A DNA stretch of 64,000 bases, taken from the NCBI GenBank assembly GCA_036937835.1, contig CM072877.1, positions 14,066,001 to 14,130,000 on the forward strand, given 5' to 3'. The notes beneath the pieces are model-generated. The model made no database searches. It had not been told where the DNA came from and worked only from the letters and a program-made list of their open reading frames with translations. Below, in pieces: positions 25,240 to 38,624 of this stretch. The position numbers and the translations under genes were made by a program. Numbering within the stretch: position 1 is the first letter of the stretch; every line of letters begins with the position of its first letter. This DNA is from Pampus argenteus (lineage: Eukaryota > Chordata > Actinopteri > Scombriformes > Stromateidae).

Positions 25240-25375
25240 TATAAGATCACTTCCTGCTTCCCTGTACTGGCCTCCAGTGGATTTTAAGATGCTCATTAGT
25301 ATATGGCTTGTTTCCTGAAGGTGGGCCAGCAGCACTGACATATTGTGGAGAACCGCTAGTGAAAATTAAATTGAA
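25240..25375 (+). pseudogene. CR1/L2-type LINE reverse-transcriptase scrap
   Basis: The DNA GATCAC...CTGCTTCCCTGTACTGG, then CCTCCAGTGGATTTTAAGATGCTC, translates as S-L-Y-W-P-P-V then D-F-K-M-L. It lines up with the D-H-I-T-P-x-L-x-S-L-H-W-L-P-V-x-x-R-I-x-F-K-I-L block near the end of fish L2/CR1-type LINE ORF2. A few codons are missing between the Val and the Asp, and stops follow within about 25 codons. No other LINE domain is recognisable nearby. It is a heavily decayed remnant. Confidence 0.5.
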
Positions 25376-26965
25376 TCCAAGGCTACTATCCACAGCACAC
25401 ATTTGTGAGCTTTTATATCCATGCTTAATTTGAAATCCTGTAACGGTTATCTGTCCCTCTTGACTGAAGTCCAAAGGTGATTTCTCATGATTTTATTTTA
25501 TGGTATGGTTTTTCATGGTTACTGTATCTGTATTGTGGAACATGCATCCTTCATTCGTCTTCTGTTTCTATGACATGTGCCAAACCAGTAATTTTATATT
25601 TAAATGATTAAAGATAACACACGCAGAATACAAACTTTGTTCACTAAAAATTGCATTTCCATCATCAACATGTCTCTGTTACAAATGCTCCAAAGCGAGA
25701 GGGAAAGTGTAACCAGTTAAGAATTATCATCCGGCTGCAGGAGCGCATCCCTGATAAGCAAATTTCACTGAAAACTGAGCTCAGAAATTAACAATATATC
25801 ACATTGCTCACCTTCATTGTCCAGATTGGGTTTTGCAATCAGTAATGTTGCAACAGAGATTATTAGCATGCTACTGAGTCTCTTTTATCTGTTCATGGTG
25901 GTACTCTGGTATCTTCTCCAAAGACCCCAGCCCTAATTTGCAGTTCCTGACATGACCCCACAACACACTGACTGCTGTAAAATCTGCACGTTTGAACCCG
26001 GATGCCCTGTAGTTTTTTTTCTTCTTGGATCCCATCCTCAGTGAAACATGATTCCACAGTAACTGTTGAGGCATATATACATTTTTAACATTAAGACCTG
26101 GTTTAGATATATGGGATTATTTTAATTACTGTTATACTGTATTTTCAAGCACACTCAAAAGCATAATTATGATGATTTTTAATATGCTTTTAAGACAGTC
26201 TTCTCTCACTTCCACTGCCATTGTTTTGGATAATATTATGCTTTCTATTGGATTCTCTGAGGTAATGATGGAATAATATGTTATATTTTGGCCAGAGTCT
26301 GGATGTCCATGAACTCATTTGACAGATAGAGTAAACAAGGCAACATCTGAATTACAAATGTGTGCTCTCAGATACAGAGAGCGGCCATACAGAGAGAGAT
26401 ATTTAAAATGCAAAACATACAAGGTTGCTACAGAACCTCTTTAAAGAGTCAAGAACACACTCCAACTAGAATATCAAATTTGATTAATAAACAGCCTTTG
26501 TCCAATGTCTTTATAACTTACACTGACATGTTGTGCTTATTAAAAGCAAGTAGAATAACATCTATAATTACCTAATTTTATTGAAGTAGATAGATGTTCT
26601 AGATACACAAGGCCAACATTATGAGTGTATGTGGGATCTCACGACTCTAATGCTTTCCTGAACTCCACAATTTGCATACAAACCTCAATATATCACATTT
26701 AATGAAGACGTTGATAGTGGTAGTCTGCTTGAGCAGGGCATGATGTCTGGCTATATTTGAACAAAGGTGCAATATATTACTACAACACAGAAAATGGGAA
26801 AGTCTGTGCTTTAAGATAAGGTACATTTTATGTCATGGTATGCATCACTGTTCACCTCAAATAAAGTATGTATGTGCTGTATAAAAAAAACATATGACGG
26901 CTTTAAAATGCACACTGTTTCTTTTGCATAGATACCTGGTCTAAGACCTTCTTCAACATTTTTAG

Positions 26966-27160
26966 ACCATATCAGGCTATGATCAAGTGGTTGTAATTAG
27001 CAGGTTCTAAATTAATTGACAAAATGATTAAGGTGCAGTCATCGTATGATGGTGATAAACACCCCAATAGGTGGGACGGCACAATCAGCGGCGAATAATG
27101 AATCAGTATTCTGCAATCAACACAGTATGCTGCACCATTAACTGCACAGTACATTAGCTC
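26966..27160. promoter_or_regulatory. Candidate regulatory stretch with clustered homeodomain sites
   Basis: Complex sequence with TAATTAG (26,994-27,000), ATTAATTGA (27,011-27,019) and TGATTAA (27,025-27,031) within 40 bp, then a GC-richer block with no tandem repeat. No coding potential is seen. This is a motif-level suggestion only. Confidence 0.25.
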
Positions 27161-28464
27161 TTAACAGCTTCTGTAGTTAAGACCACTGGACTTTCTGCAA
27201 CAACTGACACGCAGAGCTATTGAGGAGCCACAGGCACGCAGAAGAAGACTTGTCACCAGCTTGAAAACATCCAGGTGGATTATGTCTTCAATATAGTGCC
27301 AACTGAGCTATATGGATTATATACTAAATCAAACACATGTGGTGCCTGGCCACAGTGGTTCAGCATTGTTCCAAATATCACCACTGTGCTATATGAACTG
27401 CAACCACAAAATAAACAGACACATACAACTAAATAAGAAAAAAATGCATGGAAAAAATTCAGAGCACCAAACTGATGTAAAAGATATATATTTTACCATT
27501 AAGCAAGATCTAAAAACAAGTACAGGCTTTCCCATTATATTTGAACTGTTGGGTATTGGAAAAGATAATGAGAAAGACTCACTGGGGCAGGCAGTCAACA
27601 TTTATGAGTAGCGTGCATTTGCAAATTTAATTTTACCTACCATCTACAATTTTATATTCTGTGGATGTGCCAAATATATATTAGGGTGAGGTACAATACA
27701 TAACAACAGCATTTTCATCTTAACCCTAGTAGGTTAGATATATCTTATAATTATGTATTCTGAGCAGGTGACCTAAAAGGTCCCAACATTACACTTAAAT
27801 GACAAAGAGACAATAGTCTGTTTTGAGTGATATGATATAAAGAAAATATTGTTTGGATGTCTTCCGCATACAGTGCAAAATATAATCATAATTGCCAAAA
27901 GAATAAAGCAAAGCAAGGGGGAAAGTATTCATTTTAAAATAACTAGCAGTTTTCTCAAGTGGGAAGCTGGTGAGGGATCATGGTTGCTGCAATAGAACAA
28001 AACATACATAAATAAAGTGCAAAAGTAGTACATACAATTAAACAAAATTTAAAAAATAAAATAAAATAAAATAAGAAAAGAAAAAGAAAAAAGAAAAAAG
28101 AAAAAAAGAAAACTAAACACTTCCACCAAAAAAAAACAGAATCACAATAACAAACAAAATAGCATTCAGCAAAGCAAAGCAATGCTTTGGGTGGCTAAAT
28201 GCTGCCCAACTACTCAAAACCTGTTTACACAGATAAAAACAGATTTCATGGTGACTTTGTTATTGTACCTCTTTTGTACTTCATTAAGATGCAAGGATAT
28301 TAAAGTGATAGAAATATTATAATATGTATGTTGAGAAGGTCAGTGATTAGCTGTGTAGATAAGGTCAATGATCAGCAGCAAGTGTAGACTACAAAGCAGA
28401 TGAGTGTGGTTTCAGCATACATATCATAGCATCAGTGAGGATTTAAATATTTTCTCATGTGCAT

Positions 28465-28478
28465 CCAACAGGGGGCAA
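28465..28478 (+). promoter_or_regulatory. CTCF-like motif
   Basis: CCAACAGGGGGCAA agrees with the CTCF core CCASYAGRKGGCRS at 12 of 14 positions, mismatching at the fourth and last. A single motif match of this length is weak evidence for occupancy. Confidence 0.3.
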
Positions 28479-29345
28479 TGTTGTTCTGTGATTAAACTGA
28501 TCACTTCATCTTGAGACTCCAGTGCTGAAAAATCCTTGGAGCATATACAGTGGGAAGGTTGACAAAAGAAGAAAATATAGCAAAACAAATGAATAAAACC
28601 ACCAGAGGAGATAAGTCTTGGCCAGAGCCAAATGACTTCAGGCAGCCTTATTTTGAACCGCTAAATCAGATTTTACGCTGAAATTGTTCAATAATTAGGG
28701 AATACAGTGAGGCCATCGTAAATGTCAGAGCAGATATATCAGCACAAGCTATCAGAGCCAGGTACACCAACACAAAATATCATGGAAGTAATTCCAGGGA
28801 GCCCTTTTCTGTGTTTCCTTTGACCTGACGGTGTAGAAATCCCATCTACAACAAAACAGTTTACTGGGTAGGGTTGTTTTTTTTTTTGCTATTTGTGCAT
28901 TTATGTATGCATACATACCTATGTATGTGCATATGTATTCATGCATCATACATGTATGTGGCTGCAGGCAAACAAAACCTTAGCTTAAGATGGCAGAAAC
29001 ATTTTTGTTAATATATAATAATGAAAATGCTTTGCTTAACATATTAGATGTTTTTGTTTTTTCAAAAAAATCCAGTATTAGAGACATTCACTTTTAGTAC
29101 ATGTGCTTGGCTGCCTGGATAGAGATCCTAATAGGCTGTCTATTACTCCTTATTGTTTGCTTTTTCTGCCAAATATTCTTCTATAAAGGTCAACATGCGG
29201 TTGTGATTAGAGCAACGCAGAGGCTGGCAAAAGCTGAAGGTGAAACATCAGAAGCTCCACTAAGTTTCTGCTGGTGCAACAATGACACTCCTTATCTTAT
29301 GAAAGTGGAGATGTCATAAATAAAACATAGGGTCATGTTTATATA

Positions 29346-29349
<4 letters not shown>

Positions 29350-29395
<46 letters not shown>
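29350..29395. repeat. (AT)n microsatellite
   Basis: Uninterrupted AT tract of about 46 bp, self-complementary. Confidence 0.95.
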
Positions 29396-29396
<1 letters not shown>

Positions 29397-30630
29397 CTTA
29401 TACAATACTTTATACATGGCTAGAATAGCTAACAATCAAAGAGTCAAAAGATGAGTTCAGGGGAGTGACTTTCTTTTGAAGTGGTGTCTCCCTGGCCAAT
29501 TCTGAATTCCTTTGAAAAGAATAAAGGAATATTGGACCATAGCATGTTCGTCCCCCCAGTAGAAAATCTCCCAGTTCTACTGCATTTATCTATTTACGTA
29601 ATGGAAAATGGACTTCTTCTGTATTCAGCTAAGAGTAGGGAGTGTGTCAGAGATGATTTGCACATCAATGCGCCCTCTGAGTGGCTACTGAACAATATAC
29701 TTTTCCTCTTTAAAGCCTGGCGATGTGCGTGATGGCAATACTTCTTTATTCCTACGTGCTGTGATACATGCTACATAGATATTGTTTGAATTTAACATGG
29801 CTTTGTATGCGTTTCCTGTGGTATGTATCTGTTTTAAAAAATCAGGCACATCTCAACTTCCAAAGGGTTTTGTGTTTTCTTCTTTTTTTCTCTAACTCTT
29901 TTCTTTTCTGGGTCAAGGGTCTTAGGCTTGATGGTACAATGGTCAGGGCTCTTGAGTAAGGGTCACAAAAAGTCTATTAGTGACCCATATGATGCTATTT
30001 CATGGTTTTCTTACACAATTCACAGCCAAAAGTGTAACAGAACATTGGCTAGGCTTTTTACTGGCTTCAGGAAAGCTCAACAGGTGACAGAAATCTCATA
30101 TTAAATTCACAGATGAATTAACACAAAACTCTGACAGGGTGAAACAACTGAGAATGAAACTCTCTCTGTGAATGGAAACAAAGAACAAAAGGGAACAGAA
30201 TAGAGAAGTAGTATTTCATGCCAAAATGAGTGAACGATCGATATAGTACAGTTCAAATCAAGAGCTCTCTTTGTAGGAGATTGTGTCCAAAGAGTGTTGT
30301 CCTTGGAATACTAAACAGGGTGAATATGAGCTTCAGGTTGCAGAGTGTGTTCATGTATGTGGGAGTGCAATGGAGAGTCTGAAATGACGACAACAAACGT
30401 GCTAATTTTGCATTATTTTAGGAAATCAGATTTTATACTGTCCAAACTTTCCAAGAAATACCTTTGGATCCAGCCCAGTATTCCTATAACTGTACCTCAA
30501 CTTGTACTTTTCTGCAAGACACAATTTATGCCCAGTGCCCAACTCGTTGCCAAAGCAGTAGTGTGACCTTTACAGTATGTATCAACTTGCAGACAGTAGA
30601 ACAACGTTAATCAAGTGTAGTACAGTAACA

Positions 30631-30903
30631 CAGTGGCTGTAGGGGTGTACGACCGCTCGTGTCCATGAATCGGAAGATCGCCGGTTCTATTCCTGGCCAC
30701 ATGTCCTTGAGCAAGATGCTCTACCCCAAATTGCTCCCAAAGGCCGCACGTTGCCAGTGTGTGAGTGTGTGAATGAATGTTAGATGTCCTTCTGATGAGC
30801 AGCCCTATGGGAGCCCCTACCATCAGTGTATGAATGTGTGTGAATGGGTGAATGTTGATAGATGACTAGAACGGTGTTATATATGAGCCGTCCATTTACC
30901 ATT
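30631..30903 (+). mobile_element. tRNA-like teleost SINE
   Basis: A SINE-like copy with pol III promoter elements: an A-box-like TGGCTGTAGGG (30,634-30,644) and a B-box-like GGTTCTATTCC (30,683-30,693). The body shows the familiar fish string TGTCCTTGAGCAAGATGCTC, then ACCCCAAATTGCTCCC. Next come GTGTGTGAATGGGTGAATG blocks, and a 3' end of GTCCATTTACCATT. This layout matches a SINE-like repeat abundant in percomorph genomes. Frames on either strand in this interval are not genes. Confidence 0.75.
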
Positions 30904-31829
30904 TTAATTGCCAAACCATGAATTTATCTTCTATAATTACAATTTCTCCCTAACCGGTGCCATGTATTTGCCCTGCTCAGATATTGTAGAAAGACATAAT
31001 TTAAAAAAAGAACATTAAAAACATACAGCTCTGGATTTTGCTGATATTAACACTCTTACTGGTGATGAGAGTGTTTCATCAGGTGCAAAGGTAGATGCAA
31101 ATATAGCACTGCTATAAGATACTGTAATTCACTCACTGTCAAACACTCCTTTGTGATATGGCATTGTCATAACAATCAACAAACCTCAGACATGCATGTA
31201 CAGTATGCCTCAAATGAAAATTCTATTTCATGCCCCTTGTACACAAAGTCAATAAGGAAGCTGACAGTACAACGCTGTTATGTGACCTCTAAGAAACATA
31301 CCGAGCTTGGTTAGATACCTCAGAATCCATTTTATTGAGCACTGACATTTAGATTCATGAGGTTGAAGTGCATTAAAAAGCACAGCGATAGTAAAACAAC
31401 AGAATCCTGATGACTCTACCAGTTCTCTCCAGGTGTTCACAGACCTCATGCAACGGCAAAGCATCATCTTTACTGCCGTAATGCAAATTGCAGGGTATCC
31501 AAGGGTCTTCACAAGCACTTAGAAGCCACTGGCCTGATATCATTAAGTTTAACCTCCCCTGGTGTTTTTTTTTTCTTTTTTCAAACTGTGATTATGCATG
31601 ACTTTTTTCAAAAGAGCAGGAATGTCTGTGAGAGATTTACCTCACAAGACACAGCAGTGGGGGCAACATCAGTGCATGGCAACTTATAGAGTCAGCTGTT
31701 TATTCTTAAGCAGCAGTCAGCCATCTTGCTGTCCTTGCTGTTTTTTTTTTTCTTCTTCTTCTTCTTCTTCCTAGGCTGAAATGCTGATGTTTGTTTCTAT
31801 ACCTTCGGAGCTTAGGATTTAGTAGTAAG

Positions 31830-31945
31830 AATCTGCAATCCAAATGCAATTATTGCCTTTCCTCTCTCTGTCACTGTCAACTCCATTAGCCAATTAAATT
31901 TGCCGTATCTTTTCATTAGCATTGCTTGCAAGTGAGGGACCAAAT
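31830..31945. promoter_or_regulatory. Candidate conserved non-coding element
   Basis: A short complex stretch rich in homeodomain-type sites: TGCAATTATTG (from about 31,845), CATTAGCCAATTAAATTTG (31,884-31,902) and TTCATTAGCATTG (near 31,912). It contrasts with the (TTC)n and T-rich DNA just before it. Such clusters are typical of developmental enhancers; conservation is not tested. Confidence 0.3.
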
Positions 31946-32126
31946 GTTAGTGTTTCCCAGTGATAGATCATTTCAATTTCAAAACATAATAATTGGACAT
32001 GAGCATGAGTATGTTGTTACCGAATGCTGTTCAGGGAATGTGGTAAAAAAAAAAAAAAAAAATCGGACACCTGAAACCTTTGAAAAATGATCTACAACGG
32101 CACAAAAGGGGGTTTGATTCTTTTTA

Positions 32127-32450
32127 GCCATACTAGGGATGGCAATGCCAGCGTTGTGTGTTGGTCCAACATATCCAGACTGAAATATCTCAACAACTTT
32201 TAAATAGACTGTCACGAAAATGTCCTGCAGACATTCACATTCCCCTAGAAGCTAAATTTTAATGACTACAGCGATTTACCGACTTTTCCTTTAGCACCTA
32301 ACAGCAGCTTAAAGTTTTAACAATCAGTGAATAATCTCTTAAATATCTCTAATATGTCGGTCTATGACCAAATACCAACTGATAAAGTTTCTATTTCTGT
32401 CAGCTGCACTTTCTGTTTAGCGTAAATTAGCCCACCCTGCATCTTTCATT
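32127..32450 (+). repeat. Common teleost interspersed repeat, diverged copy
   Basis: The order of phrases matches a repeat I recognise from acanthomorph genomes: TTGGTCCAACATATCC, CTGAAATATCTCAACAACTTT, TGTCACGAAAATGTCCTGCAG, ACATTCACATTCCCC, TAATGACTACAGCGATTTACC, GACTTTTCCTTTAGCACC, GGTCTATGACCAAATACC, and CTGCACTTTCTGTTTAGCG before AATTAGC. The copy is diverged and lacks the GCTAGCATGTTAGCAT-type tail. The class of this family is unclear to me; it has no coding capacity here. Confidence 0.7.
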
Positions 32451-35109
32451 GTGGTCTACATACAAAAAGCAAATGACCATAAGTGTACTTTTTAGATGTT
32501 TTGATACTGACGCTGAGATTTATATTAGCACGTACGATGTACTTGACCAGACTCAGTGTCTCAGTCGAAGCACTTACACGCGTATTGATCCAAACTCACC
32601 TTTGCCTCATACAGCATGAATCCAGAGAAGCGTCAGATAATAACCCTTTCCATCTCGGTCAAAAGGCATGATGATTTAACCATGCTGCACTGGGGACAGC
32701 CAGCAAACTATTTAGCCTGAAGAGAGAGAGCGCACGAGAGATAGAGAAGGAAGTGTATTTATATGTGTGTGTGTGTGCGGAGGTGTGTTTAGTGCGGGGG
32801 TGGATAGCTGAAAGAGTGACTCTAGCTTATGAGCAAGTGTCTGACAGTGAGAAGCACCAAATCAGCGAGCAAGTCCTCACTCAGCCAGCAGCTATTGATC
32901 CAGGTTCAACAGGCCATCTGAAAGACCATTGATCTGAACCACATCTCCTCTCACTGATCATCATCACAAGAGGCAGTGACACATTGTAACAAAAGTGTCT
33001 CAGCGAAGTGCTTAATATCATATTCACACTGAAAGCTGTCTTTTTTTCAAAACATGAAAATATTCAGTAGAAGTGGGTGAGATAATTAAAATAGTACACA
33101 GAGAAATATTTCTTTAGCGGTGCATGTAATTGAAGATAGAGACACGTGTCCTTTGGATCTTATATATGTAATAATAATAATAAAAGTATCTAAAATCTAT
33201 TTGATGGATTGTCTTCAGAGGTTAACTATAAGTGCATAGTAAAGTGATGGAATGGTTTAGTGTTGCAATGACTGTGACTACAGTCCAGCTGCCTGAGAAC
33301 AAGAATGTAGATGTAAAACAGACCAGCGCTGGCTGTCAGTGTGAACATTCAGTATTTTGTGCTTATGCAACTCCTAATTACTGCAGTGACATTAACTAAA
33401 GTTTGAACAAATGGCACTAAAAACATGACAAATATATTAAGCACTATGATTTCTGACAGGGTAAGTTAATCATGAGATGGTAACAGTCAAAATACCACCA
33501 CCAAGCAGCCGGATCATGTTTTGTCACAACACTCATCTGAGAAAATACCAGCAAAATAACACAAAACCGCTTCGGTTAACCCAAGGAAACAGGCATATTG
33601 TGAGTGCAGAGAGTATTATCTTGAATCCTATTGGTATCCAAATGCATTCGGGTGAAGTGTGCACATTTAGAAGGTCTTTCTCTACCATTGTCATGATCAT
33701 CACAATAAATCCAAACAAGTCAGTAACCACATTCATGCAAAACTACCGTCTAAACTGTCAACTCCATGAGCCAGTTAAACAGATATCTGACCTCAGATAT
33801 AAAACACTTTTGTCCACCTCTGTCTAATTGAGCCAGAACTTTTTTTTTTTTTTTCCCCTCTTGCGGTACAATATGTCTGCTTATACTCCTTCAAAAAGGA
33901 CATATTTTGTTTATACTGCACATCTTGGCGCAGCTGCCAACTTATATGCAGCCTTCAAACCCTGGAAATTGCCACTGAGTTTCTCAGTAGGAATACAGGC
34001 AGAGAGATGATTGCATCAATTTAAGTCATTTATTACCAGAGAGCACACATACAGAGAAACTTACCTCTGAATTCAGTTCTGTAGGATGATTAATAGCCGC
34101 GAGATAACATTCTCACAAGTGTGGTTCTAACAAAGGTAATATTTTTTTTTTTACTTTTTCACTTCTATTATGTTCTTTAATATTTAACAAGAAGTTATAT
34201 AATTTAGGCCTCTTTCCACTAACAGGTTTAAGTATAAAATGTTATTTAAATACACAAAATGCATCACACTAAAAACCCAGCAATCACACCAACAGGGTAT
34301 ATGTGGCAATTCTTTTTTTTTTCTTTCTTTGAATTTACAATAGGTCCAACTTTTATAATGCCATTTGTTATAACATTAACAGCTGTAAATACTGTAGAGT
34401 CCTTTAATGTCCAGGATCGATGCGAGTGGTTCAGTTCCATCATTAATCACGGAGGTTACCTTTTATGAAGCAATCTCACTTTATTCATAAAGGATAACTG
34501 TATGGTTCCATTAAGGTGTCATGCAATATATCTTCCCTATAACCTGCCCATGGCATTACAAAGTGTCTTGGCTTGCTACAGTCTTTCTCTCTCCCCTCTC
34601 CACTCCATTTGTCCCGTTGCCCTCTTTCACATATAAAATAATTGGAAATACATGGAAGCAATAACAAGGGGGCAGTTTACTGCCGATAACAAGATGGCTG
34701 TAAAAGGGGGAGATTTCTTTATTTGTTAAAGTTATGTGTGTGTGTGTGTGTGTGGGCTGTAACGGGGTCGTAGGTGTGTTAGGGCAGTAAACTTTTATAA
34801 TCTGTGGGAAAGTGATTATGTAAAAATGGCCAAAATTTAGAGATATCGAAGCAATACATGTCAGTGTTTCTTGTGATTCTTACACAGGCTTTTGGAATTT
34901 CAGATTTTGGTTTAGGTTTTTATTAAGGCTGCGCTGAATGTTAAATTTTATATTATAATGCTGGTGTGGTTATGGTCAGTAAGGATCAAAGATTGCAGGA
35001 TTAAATTCATGATTAAACATGGAGCAAATCCCATCTCAGGCAACAGTCTTAATACAACCCTCAATACAACCCTGAACCAGTTAGGTTATAAAATATACAG
35101 TATGTGATT

Positions 35110-35320
35110 TATTACATCTGAGCCTATGCCAAGAGCTAGCTGGGGAAAGCATGTTTTATGAATGTCCAGCTCGAAATATTTGATGAACTGGTGGGTCACT
35201 GTTTGATCCTTGGCAGAGGCTGGACCTAATATCATCTGAGCATGTTGGAAGAGTCCTGAAGGAATCACCTCTGGCTGGGCTTATAGAGACTCATTCTTAT
35301 CATTATTGGCAGATAAATGA
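35110..35320. other. Complex non-repetitive stretch, possible CNE
   Basis: About 200 bp of balanced, non-repetitive sequence between AT-rich flanks. Examples are TATTTGATGAACTGGTGGGT and GTTTGATCCTTGGCAGAGG. Frames on both strands give no recognisable protein. It could be a regulatory element or an old unrecognised repeat. Confidence 0.2.
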
Positions 35321-37045
35321 AAGCATTGATTTCACCTAAACTGTAGTCAATGAGTTCTTTGAAGAGTTATATTTTCATTGAGCTCACATGTTTATGTCTC
35401 TCATTGGAAATCAAAAGGGGATAAACCAAATAATCATATCAGAATTAGTGGTATGGTATTTAAAGAGTTTTAGATACCTTGTAGTAATTAAACTCTGGGG
35501 TTCACAGAAGAATCAGTCTTTTCTATACATTGTGATTCGGAGTATATTCATTTACAGCTTTATCAAACAAGTATTCATTAGTATATAGTACATATATATG
35601 TGTGTGTTTTAATATTCGTTATTGGTATTCACAATAAAAAAAAAACCCCTGAAAGATCCAACATTTGCCAACTTCAAGGTGAAAGTAAGTGCAAAGAACA
35701 GCGCAGATGTTCTGTATGTTCAATACTACAACACGTGTTGAAGAAGTCTCACACAGAGTAGGAACAAAAGATATGTCTTGCTATTTATATTATAAAACCC
35801 ACTCAGAAGAAAGCAATGTCTATATTCTATCAGATCTATTTTTCTTGATCTGTTACAGCATGTGTCTTTGGTGCATTTGTGGTTTGCTTTGCTGAACAGC
35901 ATCAGCCGGATGTCATGAGGCATGAGCGTTGTCACTGTAGAGTGACCTGACGTGTGGACAAAGTCTTCTGCCTTCTGCCTGTCTATTGTAGCTTAACATT
36001 AACAACAGAGGTGTTCTCATCTGTAAAGTAATACCTTCATAATGCTATATATCTTAATGTACATTTACTGTGAATGATTTTCTGCTTTCTTTCTGCTTAT
36101 TCTATCTTTTCTTAATCAGAATTAACATGCAATTACTTGTTTTAGATGCATGCACAATGCAATACTGAAGTGCTAGCATCCAAATATGTTTCTACGCAGA
36201 TGTGAAAAACGTGATTTCTCCAGAGAAAGAAAAAAAACAAGCCACACACACACACTCATATAGTATATTCTGTGCAACGATTAAAAGCTGTTCTGGCTGC
36301 TGCAAAGGTTTTATCTAAACAGTCTAACTGTCAGCACATCAGACTCTTATATCCTTCCAACTGCATGTTATTAAAGGAGGGGCGAGGAGAATATATTTCC
36401 AAAGTGCAAGGGGAAGGGGAATCTTGGCTTTTTCTCATATTCTAGCAGCCTGGTTATGAGTAGCAAGGATCTGTGATTTTTTTTTTTTCTATCATTAGAT
36501 AGATAAGACATCTTAAATGAATGTAATTTCTTTTAAATTGTGCAACTTTTCTGAGTAAATTATACAGTGTCAAAGTGGTTGTTAACATATGCATGGAGAA
36601 GGAGAGACTGGCTGAAAGCTGACATCTCTTGAGGAGTGTTTCTACCCTGGCTGGTCTTATCATAGATGCCAAATTTTTTTTTAAAAAGCCACAGTTTGAC
36701 ATACTTAACTGGCCTGATGTATAGAAATTGGTCAGATAGTATATAACTATATACAGAGAGTATATTATGGGGCTTTGTACTGGTCTGACTGCACAACAAT
36801 GTAAAACCATACAGCATGCTGTGAGCTGAGTCTAAATCAATTAACTATGGAAGCTAAAATGAAAATTGTTCATGTGTGTCCTACAGTGAGCGAGGTGGGA
36901 GAGATGAAGTGTCAATACACCTTGGATATCTTTATTTTGATGAATGTCAGTAATAAAAGCATTTATATTCCTGTGTCCTTGCCTTCCAGTCTACTATGTA
37001 ACGCTGAAATTGCAACATACATAGAATATTTTATGGTATTGCATT

Positions 37046-37107
37046 TTGTGAAGCACCTTGTAACCCTGGTTTTGAAAGGTGCAATTGAAATAAAGTTTTA
37101 CTTTTAC
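37046..37107 (+). mobile_element. L2-type LINE 3' tail
   Basis: TTTTGTGAAGCACCTTGTAA, then CCCTGGTTTTGAAAGGTGCA, then ATTGAAATAAAGTTTTACTT. This is the typical 3' end of fish L2-like elements (GTAAAGCACTTTGTAAC ... TTTTGAAAAGTGC ... AATAAAGTT). I see no reverse-transcriptase frame directly upstream, so the copy is probably 5'-truncated. Confidence 0.65.
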
Positions 37108-37471
37108 TCCTAAGGCTCCTGCTGAAGATGTGCCACTACCATGGCTTGAAGCTGAAGCCAATGCAGATGTACCTTAAAGTGCAATTCCATCAATAGCTGC
37201 TAAATACTGGCACCAAAAAAGCCCACTCGCCTGCTGCTCTCCCTGAGATGGACTACTTTCGTAATACTTCTATAAGTTTACTGACTACTGGTACTTGACT
37301 GTCTTACTGTCCAACTTAACTAAAGTAGCTAACGTTAGCCCAAGTGTGTACTGGTCGGCATTCAAGTCAACATTATTGTTTTGTTTTTTTTTGTTTTCTT
37401 CATGTTTCTATGTGTCCTTCCTCCATCACTCAGGCAATCCTTACACCACTGAAAGCCAGTATTGCTTTTGT

Positions 37472-37516
37472 AGGGCCAGATTTGGCCCATGTACCAGTAT
37501 TTGGCAACCCCTAGGG
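37472..37516 (+). mobile_element. hAT-like terminal sequence
   Basis: GGGCCAGATTTGGCCCATGT, then ACCAGTATTTGGCAACCCC and TAGG. The complement begins CCTAGGGGTTGCCAAATA, resembling the CAGGGGTTGCCAA termini of hAT elements. No matching upstream terminus was found, so only one end is proposed. Confidence 0.4.
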
Positions 37517-37799
37517 TAGTGGGTCTTATTTCAGATCAATGAAGTCAAGCAATAAAATGAACCTCAAACTGCCCGTTCCTTGTAAATGGGTCCAGAAAGT
37601 AAATCTAAAATACATATATCTATAATGAATCAAACCTGCTGTTACTAAAGAGAGGCTTAAATGGCAATTATATCTTGAGTACTCGCTATGCAGTATTAAA
37701 AGGAGGTGTGTGGATTGATTAGCTCCCCTTTGTTTTTCAGCATGCCTGGGTCATTTAATGCGTGGTTGCTTCAAATAACCCTTTTGATTATGCCGGTTA

Positions 37800-38130
37800 T
37801 AACATTTCATGGACAGGGATGAGGACCAGACGTAGACAAGGCAGGTACATACAAAGACTATTTAAAAAACGATATGGACAGCCTCACATATGGCAACATG
37901 AAAACAGTCATAGCACACATAGTCCCATGGCAGGGACTAGATTACAACTGCAACAAGAACACGCAGGCAACATGACTAGAACATAAGGACAGCACGGATC
38001 TCACGAGGAATAATGTACACAGACGGGGATAAATGTTGGGTACCTGATGACAGAATTGGGAACAGGTGTGCAGGATGGTGCGGAAGTCAGGTGATTGAGA
38101 AGGCGGGAACACAATGGTGAAGAGATGGGT
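37800..38130 (+). repeat. Purine-rich dispersed repeat, copy 1
   Basis: Phrases such as GACAAGGCAGG, GACTATTTAAAAAACG, ATTGGGAACAGGTGTGCAGG and GAAGGCGGGAACACAATGG follow the pattern of a common fish repeat (short ORF-less text with A-G-rich words and 'GGGAACAGGTG'). A similar style recurs at 61,841-62,080. The element class is not determined. Confidence 0.4.
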
Positions 38131-38560
38131 ATTACATGGAGTACCATGAAAATCTCTTTTAGGCTTTGGAAAACCTAGTACTTTTAATAAAGTCTAAAGC
38201 TTGAAAAACTACAAAACAAAAATAAAAACACAATGTCTTGACTTTGCGCTGAAGTTCTAGAGAAATGCACGAACTACTCTTTGGAGCTATTAAACAAAAA
38301 CAAAAAAATAACTGTGGCCATACTCTTCATGGTGAAGAAACATGTTATCAATTGCAATGTTTTTGCTCACTGATGTGTTTTTACTAGTTTTTGGACAACA
38401 GTAGAGGTCTACGGTACGGAGGAATACAATATATCGAGCTTTGTATATACACACACACAAATCTTGTAAAGGAGCATCAATGAATTGTTGGTTTAACTCT
38501 GCACGTGAAGCCACCAGCCATACACATTAAGATAGAACATCATGGTAAAAATGACCCATG

Positions 38561-38624
38561 TTGAAAACACTATTGCCCTGCACTATTAGACAAACTGTAG
38601 CCTCTGGGTCTGCAATCTAGAAAG
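38561..38624 (+). repeat. Dispersed repeat, copy A
   Basis: TTGAAAAC, then GCACTATTAGACAAACTGTAGCC, then GGGTCTGCAATCTAGAAAG. It aligns with 40,499-40,559 across about 60 bp with an exact CACTATTAGACAAA core. The family is not known to me. Confidence 0.6.
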
